DNA of 64,000 bases from Heracleum sosnowskyi (Eukaryota; Streptophyta; Magnoliopsida; Apiales; Apiaceae), in NCBI GenBank assembly GCA_030848705.1, contig CM061238.1, positions 32,518,655 to 32,582,654 on the forward strand. Direction: 5' to 3'. The notes beneath the pieces are model-generated. The model saw nothing but the letters and a program-made list of their open reading frames with translations, searched no databases and was not told the DNA's origin. Of this stretch, positions 33,801-45,168 are shown one piece after another (position 1 is the stretch's first letter; the number at the start of each line of letters is the position of its first letter). The position numbers and the translations under genes were made by a program.

Positions 33801-35844
33801 TTTACTCGGACAGCTCCATCAATTCATCAATTATTATTTGTCAAATAAATAATTATATTTTATATCATAAATTGAAATTCATTGATATTATTTAATAGTA
33901 TCACAAATAATATCCAATAATAGATTGCCGGATAATTTTAGATTATGATTAAAAAAAATTATATTTGATTGTTAGTAGAATCGTATTAAAATGCTATAAA
34001 AAATGTATCTTAACAATTTAAACCAAATATAGGTAGGGTTTTTTTTAAGTAAAATGATCCAAATTTGATTTTTAAAATTCAAGATATAGCTAAAACAATA
34101 AAATGACCGTATGGAATCTAATAAATAATAACTTTAATTTTAAGTTCAAATTTAAATATTTTCTCCAAAATATATAAATATTTATTTATAAAAAATCCAA
34201 TCCAATATAAAACATAATTAATATAGGAATTAAATTATATAAATTATATATGAATATTGGTTTTTATTAATGTAATAAAGATCATTGAATATTAAAAAGA
34301 TAGATACATATTAAAGTATAAAAAACTCTAGTTTTAAAAATAAAAGGAACATGGGACCCATCAAATTGATGACCGTTAATCAATGGATCTATTGCCGAAT
34401 TGAAAAGTTAACAATTCATATCAACAGTTCCATCTTATACTGTAACATGAAGAATCAAAATTCAATTACTTAATCAATTCTAATCTCAAATTTCAAGTTC
34501 TATTGTTCCAACACATTGATGTATGAAGTTATATTTGAGTTTACCTGATAATGCCCGAGCTGTGAGTGCAAGAAAAACACTGAATCTTTTTGTAAAAGTC
34601 ATTTTAGTAGAAGATTGCTTGTCCTCATGGCTACCTTTAGAAACAACTAGCATCCCTTTTTCGGAATCTGCACTCTCCACCTCAAGTTTTGAAAAATCTT
34701 CGTCTTCTTGGTTGTCATCACTAGTAATTATTATCTCAGGCAAAGTATAATCAGTGCTCTTTTCTTGCAACGCCAAGGCGGACTCAAGAGCTACAACAAC
34801 CTCAGCCATATTGGGACGGTGTTTTGGTCCAATATGTAAACATTGAATTGCAATTTTCACAAATATTTCTAAGCAATCAGGAAACACCTCTGCCTTTATT
34901 TTAGGATCAATTATTTTCTCCAAAAGTCCCTCTCTAAAGCAGTGTTGTGCCCATCCAGCTAAACCCATTTGCTCTCCGTCCTGTGTTCTGTCCACTGCTG
35001 GTCTACCACACAAGACCTCAAGTAACACCACACCGAAGGAATAGACATCTGATTTCCTCGTCAATCTACGAGTTGAGAAATAATATGGATCCAAAAAACC
35101 GAAGGTACCTTTGACATGAGTGCTTACAAATGTAGTTGCCTGCAGATTTGCTGGACTTATTTTAGATAATCCAAAGTCCGAAATCTTGGCTGCTAAATTC
35201 TCATCCAGTAGAATGTTTGTGGTCTTCACATCACGGTGTATTATTCTTTGCTGAATGCCTGTACCAGTGTGAAGGTAATCCAGCCCACGTGCTGCTCCAA
35301 TGCAAATCTTGAGGCGTTGAACCCATGACAGCGTTGGCAGAGACTTATCGCCTTGTCTTGCCCTTTTATAGAGATGGTCGGCTAGTGTGCCACCAGGCAT
35401 AAACTCATAAACCAAAATCATCTCATAACCATCATGACAATAACCAATCAAAGACACTAGATGGCTGTGCCTAAGTTTTGAGAGCATCTCAATCTCCGTC
35501 CTGAACTCTAATTGCCCTTGATTTGACATGGAGTGTAGCCGTTTAATAGCAACTACAGTTGGTCCAACTTCGAAAGTACCTTTGTAAACGTTCCCAAATC
35601 CTCCTTTTCCAATCACCAGTTCATCGAGGAAATTAGATGTCGCCCGCTGCATCTGATCAAGTGAGAAACAATAACACAATTCTCGCGTAGACAATGATAA
35701 GAGTTGACTTCTCTGCTCCGTAGCTTCTGATTCTTGGAGTTGTCGGAGCTTATGAACCACAAAATTCAAGATAACAATGAAAATAATCACACCATTTACG
35801 ACGATGTTAGTATATCCAAATAGAAATTCGGAATTTTGTGTCAT
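30852..35844 (-). CDS. Membrane-anchored tandem kinase-pseudokinase, gene II (761 aa)
   Basis: Five exons: 34545-35844, 32983-33239, 32134-32409, 31904-32027, 30852-31180. They total 762 codons, phases agree and no stop occurs. Exon 1 is a FERONIA-like kinase behind a membrane segment, catalytic residues intact (K101, D205, N210, DFG 223-225). The second kinase, a diverged RLCK-VII type (ANLKEFILTDLERATSNFEE), has GKGSSG as glycine loop and keeps the lysine (PIAVKRF). Its catalytic loop reads CRDLKTSR at 599-606 (Asn lost) and PHQ replaces DFG at 619-621: a pseudokinase. The 32134-32409 exon fuses two exons that are separate in genes I and III; residues KWEIYQ there derive from former intron sequence. 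Intron 1 is about 1.3 kb. Exon 1 lies in duplication arm 2 and the rest outside it. It ends at TAG 30852-30854. Confidence 0.83.
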
Positions 35845-36364
35845 TGTACCACAAGTGCAACTAGAATAAGTACAGTAAGACACTAGCTAGATGCACATGA
35901 TATTTTGTTATTACAACACAACTCCAAATCCCACGTCCCAATTCTATACAAAGATGAACAAGGTACAAGATTCATTTCATGGAAATTTGTAAAGGGTCCC
36001 AACTCTTAATAATATCAACCTGGAGTTGACTGACTTCAGAAGTCAACAAAGACTCCATCAGGTCAGTATTGAACTGAGACCCACAACTGAAGTAGGGTGT
36101 ACCTGATGGCTGCTCAACTAAAAACTAAATTTCCTAAACCTTTAAAATCTGAGACAAGTCAAATGTGACCATAGAATGTTACAGTACTTTAAACATCTAA
36201 ATAAAATAAATTAATGACTTTAGTGACGTTTTTATAATTCATAAGGTATCCGTTACCGTTTACAATATACTATTTAAATAAGTAACAAGCAAATTTTGAG
36301 TGCAAGTAAGATCAACTCCATCAGGTCAGTATTGAACTCAGACCCAGCAACTGAAGTAAATTGC

Positions 36365-38437
36365 TCAGGAAAAAACGTCCACTTCCTCTTTTGGAAGTTT
36401 CATGTCAATTGCTCTTCGTCCTGCTAAAATTTCAAGCAGGACAACTCCAAAGCCGTAGACATCACTTTTCATTGTTATATGACCTTCATAAGAAGATATT
36501 ATCATGGGATTAGGCAAGCTACAAAATGAGATTGTAAGGCAATACTCTATTTTAAATGGAAACACTAGCTGACAGTTAATTTTAACCATCACTGGTTCTA
36601 CATACAGAATTAATCAATATGTTGGAAGTTTTAACTTCACAATGAATCACATTTGTTTCTGGACTGTGTAGATATGCGAGCGCCCTCGCTGCTCCAAGAG
36701 CAATACCTAAACGAAGTTTCCAAGAGAGTGGTTGAAACTCAGATTTTCCTGTTATGAATCAAGTAGCCACGTCAAAAGCACAGGCCTAGATTACTTTCAT
36801 ATTTGTTCCTTGTTCATATTTCATCAATTCCATTACTTTCTAGAAAGCCTTAAGTTAGAGTTATTCCTTTGCAACATTATAGTATACTTTCAAATTTTAA
36901 AAATACATTATGGCCCTCCAGTGGGGAATAATTGATTCGATTAGAGCTAATATTATTGAGAAACTCACTACTGAAGAGATGTGTGTCCAAGCTTCCCTGA
37001 GGCATGTACTCGTATACTAGAAGCCGATGCTTCTTATCTAAGCAGTATCCAATCAATTTCACAATATTAGGATGACGAAATTTACCTAGAGAATTGATTA
37101 CAGTCTGTAGTATAAGAGGTAGCAAAGAGTTAGCCAGCTTAATTAAAATTTGAACAACGCAAAGTCTTACACTAAAACTATTAAGTTACAGGAAATATTA
37201 CTGTAAAATTTTTAGATTTTTTTTTTGCCAAGTAAAATTATAAAAGGTAATACTCACCAAGCAATCTCTGTCCCCCAGGGTTCCTTCATTTCTATATCTC
37301 TTAATTGCAATAACCAGGCCAGTACCCCATTTTGCAGCAGCAAATGTGTTCTCATCAACCCAACCTTCATAAACACAACCAAAACCACGTTGCCCCAACA
37401 TACCATCAGGATGGAACTTCCTGGTAGCGACATTCAGGTCATTGAATGTGCAACTCTTCAACTTAAATGACTGCAGGATGGCTACCAGCACACGACTGTT
37501 TCTCGCTGTCTTTGCTTCTCTATTGGCTGAAAGAGGAAAATGAAATCATAAAACTTGAATCCTATATTAAGTTCCTGAAAGATTTTGACGAGTAGGACAA
37601 AATCATTATTTTAATAAGTTCTTATCATAGAGAGAATAAAAACACTTTAGCACATTTCTAAATTTATTCTGATTTGAAGCTCCCATTCTAAGCACCGTTA
37701 TATGTCCATTCTTGTTACATCTAGCCAAAGAACAGACCGTAAGATGAACTTCTACTTTTAACTTTACCTGATATGGACTGAGCTGTTACTGTCAGATTAA
37801 CAAACCTTTTGATAGAAGAAGGCTTCTTTTCCTGATGCCTATTGCTGGCAATATCATCCTTTCCATTTTCGTAATTTTCAATTTCCATCTCAAGTCAGTA
37901 TGTATTTATCTCTTTTTGGTTGTTATCACGGCTGTGTTTGGAAGTTAGATGTTTGAGGCAAAATTAGAGGTTTGAGCCAAATTAGATGTTTAACCGGATG
38001 AAACCTCTAATATGGGTGTTCGATAGTTAGCAGATTGAAATAGCGAGTTGGACTCAATAAGCTAATTTTAAAAAAGCTACTTAGAGGAGCTTTTTCAGTT
38101 AGATGATTGTAGATGTGTCTAGTTAAAATACAAGAAACTAATTCAAATAGCTAATTACCAAACATTTTCATGTGAAACAGCTAATTCAAATCCGCTAGTC
38201 AAAACAGCTAACTCAATCCGCTACAGCTAACAGCTAACCGCTAATTGCCAAACAGAGCCCACATTGCATTATATCAGGTAAATTTTTCTCTGCACTCTTT
38301 GCTTGCAATGCCAACGCAGACTCGAGACCGACCACAACCTCAGCCATAGTAGGATGGTGTTTAGGTCCGGTATGTAGACATTGGATTGCAAGTTTCACAA
38401 ACGTGTCAAGAGAATCAGGAAACACTAGAGGAAGCAC
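36365..38437 (-). pseudogene. Broken kinase-pseudokinase gene (MITE insertion, missing exons)
   Basis: Pieces in gene order: the end of a FERONIA-like kinase exon (38437-38260; HPTMAEVVVGLESALALQ), a MITE (37930-38259), the exon tail to the phase-1 donor at 37768, then second-kinase exons 37258-37526 (GMLGQRGFGCVYEGWVDEN), 36969-37104 (HPNIVKLIGYCLDKKHRLLV), 36606-36748 (catalytic loop HCEVKTSN, so HRD is lost) and a shortened last exon 36365-36483. The exon that would carry DFG is absent. Exon phases and lengths (136 and 143 bp) equal those of gene I, so this is a relative of gene I. The N-terminal two thirds of the first kinase is missing. Non-functional. Confidence 0.82.
37930..38259. mobile_element. 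MITE, copy in duplication arm 2
   Basis: 330-bp counterpart of 3026-3343: GGCTGTGTTTGGAAGTTAG at the left, CTAATTGCCAAACAGAGCC at the right, CAC on both sides. It has a short internal duplication (GTTTGAGGCAAAATTAGAGG) not present in arm 1. Confidence 0.7.
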
Positions 38438-38576
38438 AACTAAATGAACATATAAGATACAGTGAAATACTGATGGTAATGAGATTCCTAAGTGATCAAC
38501 ATATAATGGAAAATGTATTTCCTAAATCTGTTATAGTTTGAAGCTACAATATTCCAGTTACCAACATAATGTTGTA

Positions 38577-38860
38577 TTAGCTGATAACCCGTGCGAAGCA
38601 TGGGCCGAGATTAAAATATTAATCGAAACCGGGATGAAACCAAAAAAAAAAAAAAAACCAAATCAATAAATCTTTGAATTATGTAGTTATAGGGAATCAA
38701 ACCCGGGGTGAAATCAAGAAATTAAATCAAATAAATTAATCTTGTTTAATCAATGTAGTTGTAGGGAATCAAACTCGAATTTTGTGATAACCAAATTTGG
38801 TACTTTGGTACTTTTACGCGCCAATTACACATTGTTTTGCTTATTAACAAAGAGTATATA
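38577..38860 (-). mobile_element. Small Helitron, copy in duplication arm 2
   Basis: Counterpart of 3660-3940, with hairpin CCCATGCTTCGCACGGG (one arm base changed) and the 5-prime end slightly mutated (TATATACTC). Flanked by A and T. Confidence 0.72.
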
Positions 38861-38900
38861 TAGATTAGACCAATGAAACAAAAATGTACGAAGAACTAAC

Positions 38901-40382
38901 ATAATGAGAATGTCTAGATCTTTCATCTTGTTGTGTTGATTTTCTGTAATTCGAAGGGCTCTTATTATATGTATATAGATCATCAACCATCCGGATCCTT
39001 TGGGCACGAGCTCTGGCCTGAACTGTCACCAAGGCCTGCAAGCACCTAATTGTGGCTGTGGCCCGTTTTCTTACCAAATGTCCCCTAACCAATGCCTGCA
39101 ACTTCACAAGTCCTTTCAAGGCACACAATGCTTTTCTTGCCTATAGAAAAGATCAAAATATATGAAAAAGTCCCAAGTGATCAACATATAATGGAAAATG
39201 TATTTCCTAAATCTGTTATAGTTTGAAGCAACAATATTCCAGTTACCAACATAATGTTGTATAAGCTGATAACCCGTGTGAAGCACGGGCCGAGATTAAA
39301 ATATTAATCGAAACCGGGATGAAACCCAAAAAAAAAACCAAATCAATAAATCTTTGAATTATGTAGTTATAGGGAATCAAACCCGGGGTGAAATCAAGAA
39401 ATTAAATCAAATAAATTAATCTTGTTTAATCAATTTAGTTGTAGGGAATCGAACCCGAATTTTTTGATAACCAAATTTGATACTTCGGTACTTTGGTACT
39501 TTTGCGCCATTTACACAATGTTTTGTTTATTAATAAAGAGTATAGATAGATTAGACCATTAGACCGATGAAACAAAAATGTACGAAGAACTTACATAATG
39601 AGAATGTCTAGATCTTTCATCTTGTTGTGTTGATTTTCTATAATTCGAAGACCTCTTATTATATGGATTTGGATCATCAACCATCTGGATCCTTTGGGCA
39701 CGAGCTCTGGCCTGAACTGTCACCAAGGCCTGCATGCACCTAAGTGTGGCTGTGACCTGTTTTCTTACCAAATGTCCCCTAACCAATGCCTGCAACTTCA
39801 CAAGTCCTTTCAAGGCACACAATGCTTTTCTTGCCTATAGAAAACATCAAAATATATGAAAAAGTGTCAAGATACAAATCCGATCAACTGATTTACAATG
39901 TTTGAGCAAAAATAATGTTGCTATAGTAACAAAAATAACAATTGATCCGTAGTAAACACCAAAAATAAAATACGTACCAAATAGGAACGGAAAACAGACT
40001 GAATCTTAGTAGCAGCAGCAGCGAGACGCATCATGGCAGCGGCTGCCTGTGCAGCTGCCACAGCAGCATCAGCAGCTGCAGTAGTAGCCATAGCCAAAGC
40101 CATTGCATGTTTCTTCTGCTCATTATCTGGCTCCAAACTCGACTGAACTGGCGCCACTACAACAGCTATTTCCACCGAGCTTAAGTCCTTTTGAGGTGTT
40201 TGACTGGCATTTGATCTCCGAAAACTCCACCGTCTTTTTTCTTTCGGAGTTGTTGGTAGAACTGAAATAGGAGTTGTAGGATTCTCATAGTTATTTGAAA
40301 TGTGTTGATTGTTAGAACTCTTTTCCTTATCTTTCTTATTTCCTGTCAAGAACTTTGTTATCCACTTGCTTTTCTTCCCCAT
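38901..40382 (-). CDS. IQD-family calmodulin-binding protein with a duplicated IQ exon, 3-prime truncated
   Basis: Exons 39978-40382 (135 codons, MGKKSKWITKFL start), 39595-39834 and 38901-39140 (80 codons each) are all open and in phase 0. The first two rebuild the IQ67 signature (KIQSVFRSYL joined to ARKALCALKGLVKLQ). The third is a second copy of the IQ exon, not frameshifted here, unlike its counterpart in arm 1. Its 3-prime donor reads GTTAGT. If all three were joined, the IQ exon would be present twice. As in arm 1, no exons for the C-terminal half (DUF4005) follow; a kinase relic lies downstream. Exon 1 lacks a TPVEEA-like segment of seven codons found in arm 1. Truncated and perhaps non-functional. 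Confidence 0.68.
39262..39546 (-). mobile_element. Small Helitron between the two IQ exons, arm 2
   Basis: Counterpart of 4350-4628. Minus-strand start TCTATACTC, hairpin CCCGTGCTTCACACGGG, terminal CTTA in place of CTAG. Confidence 0.7.
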
Positions 40383-40778
40383 ATCTGTCACACAAACTTG
40401 TTCTTTCTCGAATAAATCAAAGAGAAACAGAATTAAAATACATGGAGAGCAACTCAACAGTAGCTCTCAACATCAATAAGGTATTTATTATGCTAGTTAC
40501 TTGTCTAAACAGGCTGATCAATATCTTACTGTCTAATTGGTAGCTATCATTAATATATAAACTAAAATAGCATATGTAAAACTACCCTTGGCATGATTTT
40601 GATTGTTAATCAATTCAGGGGACTTGAATGAGAAAAAGAGAGGAAGTTGCAGTTTAAAATGGTCCAAGTAACCATACAAGTAGCACTTCACAATATTGCA
40701 AAGATATGTAATTTTCAACAACTTTCACAAAGAATTGTGATTCTTGTTAAATAATATTTGTTGTAGTATAAGATTATA

Positions 40779-41239
40779 CTAGCTGATAACCCGTGCCAAG
40801 CACGGACCGAGTATGAGTTGACATTAAAATATTAATATTGATAAATTATTAATAAATGTACTTGTCGAGAATTGAATGTTAAAAATATATAATAAATAAA
40901 CCACTATTTAGTTATGTAGTTATAGAAAATTGGACCTTGGATAAACCTAAAGTAAATAAATAAATCTCGTATGATTCCGTAACTGCAAGGTATCGAACAC
41001 TCGATGAAGCTAATGAATTTAAAGTAAATAAATAAATCTTGTATAATTACGTAGTTGCCAGAAATTGAACCGAACCCAGGATGAAGCTAAGGAATTTAAA
41101 GTAAAGTAATTAAATCTTGTATAATTACGTAGTTGTGAGGAATCGAATCCGGATTTTGTGATAATCAAATTTGGTACTTTGGTATTTTGATACCGCACAT
41201 CATTTAACCATTGTTTTCCTTATTAATAAATTGTATAGA
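40779..41239 (-). mobile_element. Non-autonomous Helitron (461 bp)
   Basis: Minus strand: starts TCTATACAATTTATTAATAA and ends with a GTCCGTGCTTGGCACGGG hairpin, TTATCAG, CTAG, lying between A and T. The interior holds about three diverged repeats of a motif with AATAAATCTTGTATAATTACG. The right flank (TGTCAATTTCTGCC) is the 3-prime side of the kinase gene 41303-42572. The same flank without an insert is seen at 56147-56160. Confidence 0.8.
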
Positions 41240-41302
41240 TGTCAATTTCTGCCATATATAGCCAAAAATTTTGTTGTTTGATGAACTTATATTGAAGTGT
41301 AC

Positions 41303-42572
41303 CTGACATGGCCCAAGCAACAGATCTTTTTGTAGCAGAAGATTTCTTTTCCTGATGCCTACCACCCGAAATACCTAACATCCCATTTTCAGAAGTTTCA
41401 ATTTCCACTTTAATATCTGATATATCTTCTTCTTCCTGGTTATCATCACTAGGTATGATCTCAGGTAAATAATATTCTGTGCTCTTTTCTTGCAAGGCCA
41501 AGGCGGAGTCGAGACGGACCACGACCTCGGCCATAGTGGGACGGTGTTTTGGTCTAATATCTATACATTGTATTGCAATTTTCAACAACGCCTCTAAGGA
41601 ATCCGGACATGCCTCCTCCTTCATTCTTGGATCAATAATTTGCCCGAATAAATCCTCTCCGAAGCAGTGTTGTGCCCATCCAGCTAAACCTCTTTGTTCT
41701 TCCTCCAGACTATTGTCCACTGCTGGTCTTCCACACAAGACCTCGAATAACACAACACCAAAGGAGTACACATCAGATCTCCACGTCAGTCTATGGGTTT
41801 GATAATAATAAGGATCCAAATAACCGAAGGTGCCTTTGACACGAGTGCTTACAAAGGTAGTTGCCTGATTAGCTGGACTTGTTTTAGATAGTCCAAAGTC
41901 TGAAATCTTAGCTGCATAGTTCTCGTCCAGTAAAATGTTAGTGGTCTTTACATCTCGGTGTATAATCCTGTGCTGAATGCCTGTACCAGTGTGAAGGTAA
42001 TGCAGCCCTCGTGCTGCTCCAATGCAAATCTTGAGGCATTGAACCCATGACAGAGGTCGCACAGAAGTATGACCTTGTTTAACCCTTTTATACAGATGAT
42101 CAGCTAGCGTTCCACCTGGCATAAATTCATAAACCAAAATCATCTCATAACCTTCATCACAATAACCAATCAAAGACACTAGATGGCTGTGTTGAAGTTT
42201 TGTGAGCATTTGAATCTCCGTCAGGAATTCCGTGGAACCTTGATTGGACATGGATCTTAACCTTTTTATGGCAACTACAGTTGGTGTATCTCTAACTGCA
42301 AGAGTCCCTTTGTAAACATTTCCAAAACCACCTTTCCCGATCACTAATTCATCGTGGAAGTTAGATGTCGCTCGCTGTATTTCATAAAGAGAGAAGCGGT
42401 AACACAATTGTCGAATAGACAATGATATGAGACGGTTGTTCCGCATCACAATTTCTGCCTGTTGAAGTTGTTGGAACTTATAAACCACGAAATTCAAGAC
42501 AATGATGAGAATAATCACCCCATTTACAATGATGTTTGTATATCCAAATAGAAATCCTGAATTTTGTGTCAT
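41303..42572 (-). CDS. Membrane-anchored FERONIA-like kinase, first exon without a second-kinase partner
   Basis: 423 codons plus one base from ATG 42572 (MTQNSGFLFGYTN) to the conserved phase-1 donor at 41302. Membrane segment about 10-32; K103, D207 and N212 in HRDVKTTN, and DFG are all present. The frame upstream of the ATG opens only with GTG and is not used. Beyond the donor lie a Helitron and the IQD gene on the same strand, and no second-kinase exon before the relic at 37526. If the donor is not used, translation would run through SGTLQYKFIKQQNF to a stop near 41223, giving a single-kinase protein of about 449 aa. It probably descends from a tandem-kinase gene. Confidence 0.82.
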
Positions 42573-42961
42573 TGCATTGAGAGTACAACCACTAACACTA
42601 CAGCTATAATAATAACAATATGAATGACGATCTCCTCCGATGAAACCCCCCAACTATCACCGGGCCAAGGCAACGGTGTTCCGGTGAAAAGTAAAATAGG
42701 AATTTCTTGGTAAAGTGAAGTAGTGCACATGATAAAAGGAGTGTGGAAGATAAGAAAAGAGAGACGGTCACTTTGGAAAATTTTATTAGGAAAAGTAGTG
42801 CACATGATAAAAGGTGTAAAGGATGAAATAGTTGCCCTAGGCACAAAGACGCGGGTTGATTGTCTAAAACAGTTGGACTAATACTAAATTCGGTGCATCA
42901 TGCCGAATATCCATTGCACTCTTATACAAGAAGGCCTATATTTTCCTAATTTCACAATGCT

Positions 42962-43240
42962 TTATAAAATACCCTCATGGAGCACAAATGTATAGAAACA
43001 TAAAAAGCCAGCAAGAAGTATAATTGTTCTACGCACTACAAGTTTATGCATGAACACCAAAATGCTAAGCAAGACTTCCCAATGAATTTCATCAAACAGC
43101 TCTCGAGCATCATTTATCACTGTGAATCTAGTTTCAGTTTTCAGGATCACCAAACTAAACATATGAATAAGCACATTTTTGTTAGGCATTACGTCATACA
43201 CCTTTCGTGCTTCCTCTCTCACCATCACACTATTTAGCAC
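42962..43240 (-). pseudogene. Possible PPR-protein fragment
   Basis: A minus-strand frame contains EEARKVYDVMPNKN and NDARELFDEI, which resemble pentatricopeptide repeat helices (ARKVFDxMPxRN type), separated by a low-similarity stretch. There is no start, no full repeat array and no flanking PPR sequence. If real, it is a small captured or eroded fragment. Confidence 0.35.
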
Positions 43241-43454
43241 AACAATTTGTTCATCAAAGTTCTATAAATTGAAGAAACGTGCTTCTTTAACAAGTGTAAC
43301 AGTACTTACAAATTACAATAGAATGTTACGGTACTTTAAACATCTAAATTAGAATAAAGAGTAGTAATAATACAGTTGAACCTCGATTCAGTTATAATCG
43401 ATAAAATAATAACCTCTTTAAAATAATATTTTTTTACGATTCCAACATAACAGA

Positions 43455-44258
43455 GACAATGTAATACCATGCTCTTCCCGAAGGCAAGCCTTAGCCCAGG
43501 AAACAAGGCTCACTTCTGAACGTTTCGTCTCAAATGCTTTTTGTCTTGTCAAAATTTCAGGCAGGACAACTCCAAAGCCGTAGATATCGGTTTTCATTGT
43601 TAAACGACCTCACAAAAAGATAACATCATTGGATTAGGAAAGCTACAAAATGAGAATGGGAACCAAGTATGCATACAGATAATCTAAAAAGCATGGAGTG
43701 TGCGCTGCGACATCTTTCTTCCCCTGCTTGACTCGTAATTGCAATCTACTGTCCACAGGAAGTGTGTTCAAATTTCAGAAAGAAAATAAAAACATTTTTG
43801 CAATATGCTAAACTTTTTTAACATTAGTTCATGTAAAACAATAACCTGTACGGAAATATTCCGGATCTACATAACCATATGTTCCCTTAACAGTTGTAGA
43901 CACGTGGGTTCCTTAACATTCTGGTCTGTCTTTAGCCAACCCAAAATCAGAGAGCTTTGCATTGTAATTCTGTTATTAATAGAAAGTTTGTAAGGGAATA
44001 CTGTATTTTTAGTGCGAACACTGGTCGACAGTAAATTTTAACCATCAGCGACATACAGAATCAATCAATGTGAGAAGCGGTAACACAATTTTCGAATAGA
44101 CAATGATATGATGAGGTTGTTCCGGTTCACAATTTCCGCCTGTTGAAGTTGTTGGAACTTATAAACCACAAAATTCAAGACATGCAATGATGAGAATAAT
44201 CAGGTCCATTTACAATAATGTTTGTATATCCAAATAGAAATCCCGAATTTTGTGTCAT
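43455..44258 (-). pseudogene. Chimeric relic: FERONIA-like N-terminus joined to second-kinase exons
   Basis: 44258-44072 starts MTQNSGFLFGYTNIIVNG and soon frameshifts. At about 44070 it joins sequence matching the end of the fourth exon/intron of gene I, so everything between is deleted. Next comes the DFG-bearing exon (about 43980-43860; NAKLSDFGLAKDRPE), here with an intact DFG but a TAA just after, and then part of the last exon (about 43605-43460; TMKTDIYGFGVV, then WAKACLREEHG). Non-functional, but it shows the ancestral DFG. Confidence 0.75.
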
Positions 44259-45168
44259 TGCATAAAGAGTACAACCACCAACACTTCAGCTAAAAAAATA
44301 ACAATGACGATCTCCTATGAGGTATCAACGATGAAACCCCCCAGCTATCACGGGGCCAAGGGGACGGTGTTCCGGTGAAACTGATACTGTGTTTGGTTGA
44401 GGTAATTGGAATGGAATGAGATTTAAAGTATAAAATATTAGTTAGATACTCACAACTTTCATTCGTTGGCACATTTCATTCTTAACCATCTACATTATAA
44501 TTTAAACACGCTACTTTGTGATGTAATGCTTCATTCCTTAACTCATTCATTTTCTTGACAATTCTTATCATAACAATTTTGCACTATCTCAATTTTTTTC
44601 AAATCTTCCCTTCAACTCCCATTATTTTCCTTTAATTTCATTCATTCCATTCCATTTCATTCTATTCACCCCAACCAAACACAACTTGAATATAGGACTT
44701 GGTTTGGTAAAGTGAAGTAGTGCACATGATAAAATGAGTATAGAAGATAAGAAAAGAGAGACGATCACTTTGGAAAAGATAAAATGAGTATTGACCCACA
44801 ACACAATTGCCCAAGGCACAAAGACGCCGGGTTGACTGACTAAACCAGCTAGACTAGTACTAGTAACCAGCGTGATGAAAAATATAATTCAATACTTTTC
44901 GTTATACTATAGGCAACAGGTGAAAGTAAAGGGCATATGAAGTTTCTAACTGAATTATTTCATATTTGGAAAGTAGTTTTGACCTCTACATTTGAACACG
45001 TCACTACTGATTTATAGTTTGAACCTGTTTTAAAAACAAGTAATTAGAGCTGTCGCCAATTAATTTTGTACAAATTTTACATAACAGTCAAATGTTTGAT
45101 TGGGTTAGAGCAACTCCAACTCTTGTGAACCCTTAGCTAAATATCTACGTGACACACCATAATTAGAA
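44259..45168. other. Kinase-promoter copy and AT-rich DNA
   Basis: Upstream of the relic start, 44690-44840 repeats sequence also found upstream of the kinase genes at 42572 (about 42660-42860) and 57326 (about 57360-57510). Shared blocks are AGTGCACATGATAAAA, GAAAAGAGAGAC, and GGCACAAAGACGC with GGGTTGA. This is probably the shared promoter/5-prime UTR of this paralogue group. No gene seen. Confidence 0.5.

Larger units (their letters stand above)
33995..40696. repeat. Segmental duplication, arm 2 (partner 1-5776)
   Basis: 6.7-kb partner of the left-edge block, same orientation, very few substitutions. In the kinase exon the protein differences are few: R to C in the LCYRF motif, and SLSSQGP to SMSNQGQ. 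It retains about 950 bp lost in arm 1 and has about 20 bp extra near 40541. It differs in that a 21-bp TPVEEA-type segment of the IQD first exon is missing here. The right breakpoint is at about 40696; arm 1 continues into a retroelement fragment there. Confidence 0.93.

Noticed and set aside
36365..37526. Second-kinase exons as a working partner for the kinase exon at 41303-42572
   Set aside because: An IQD gene and kinase relic lie between, the DFG exon is missing, and joining exon 4 to the last exon would shift the frame.
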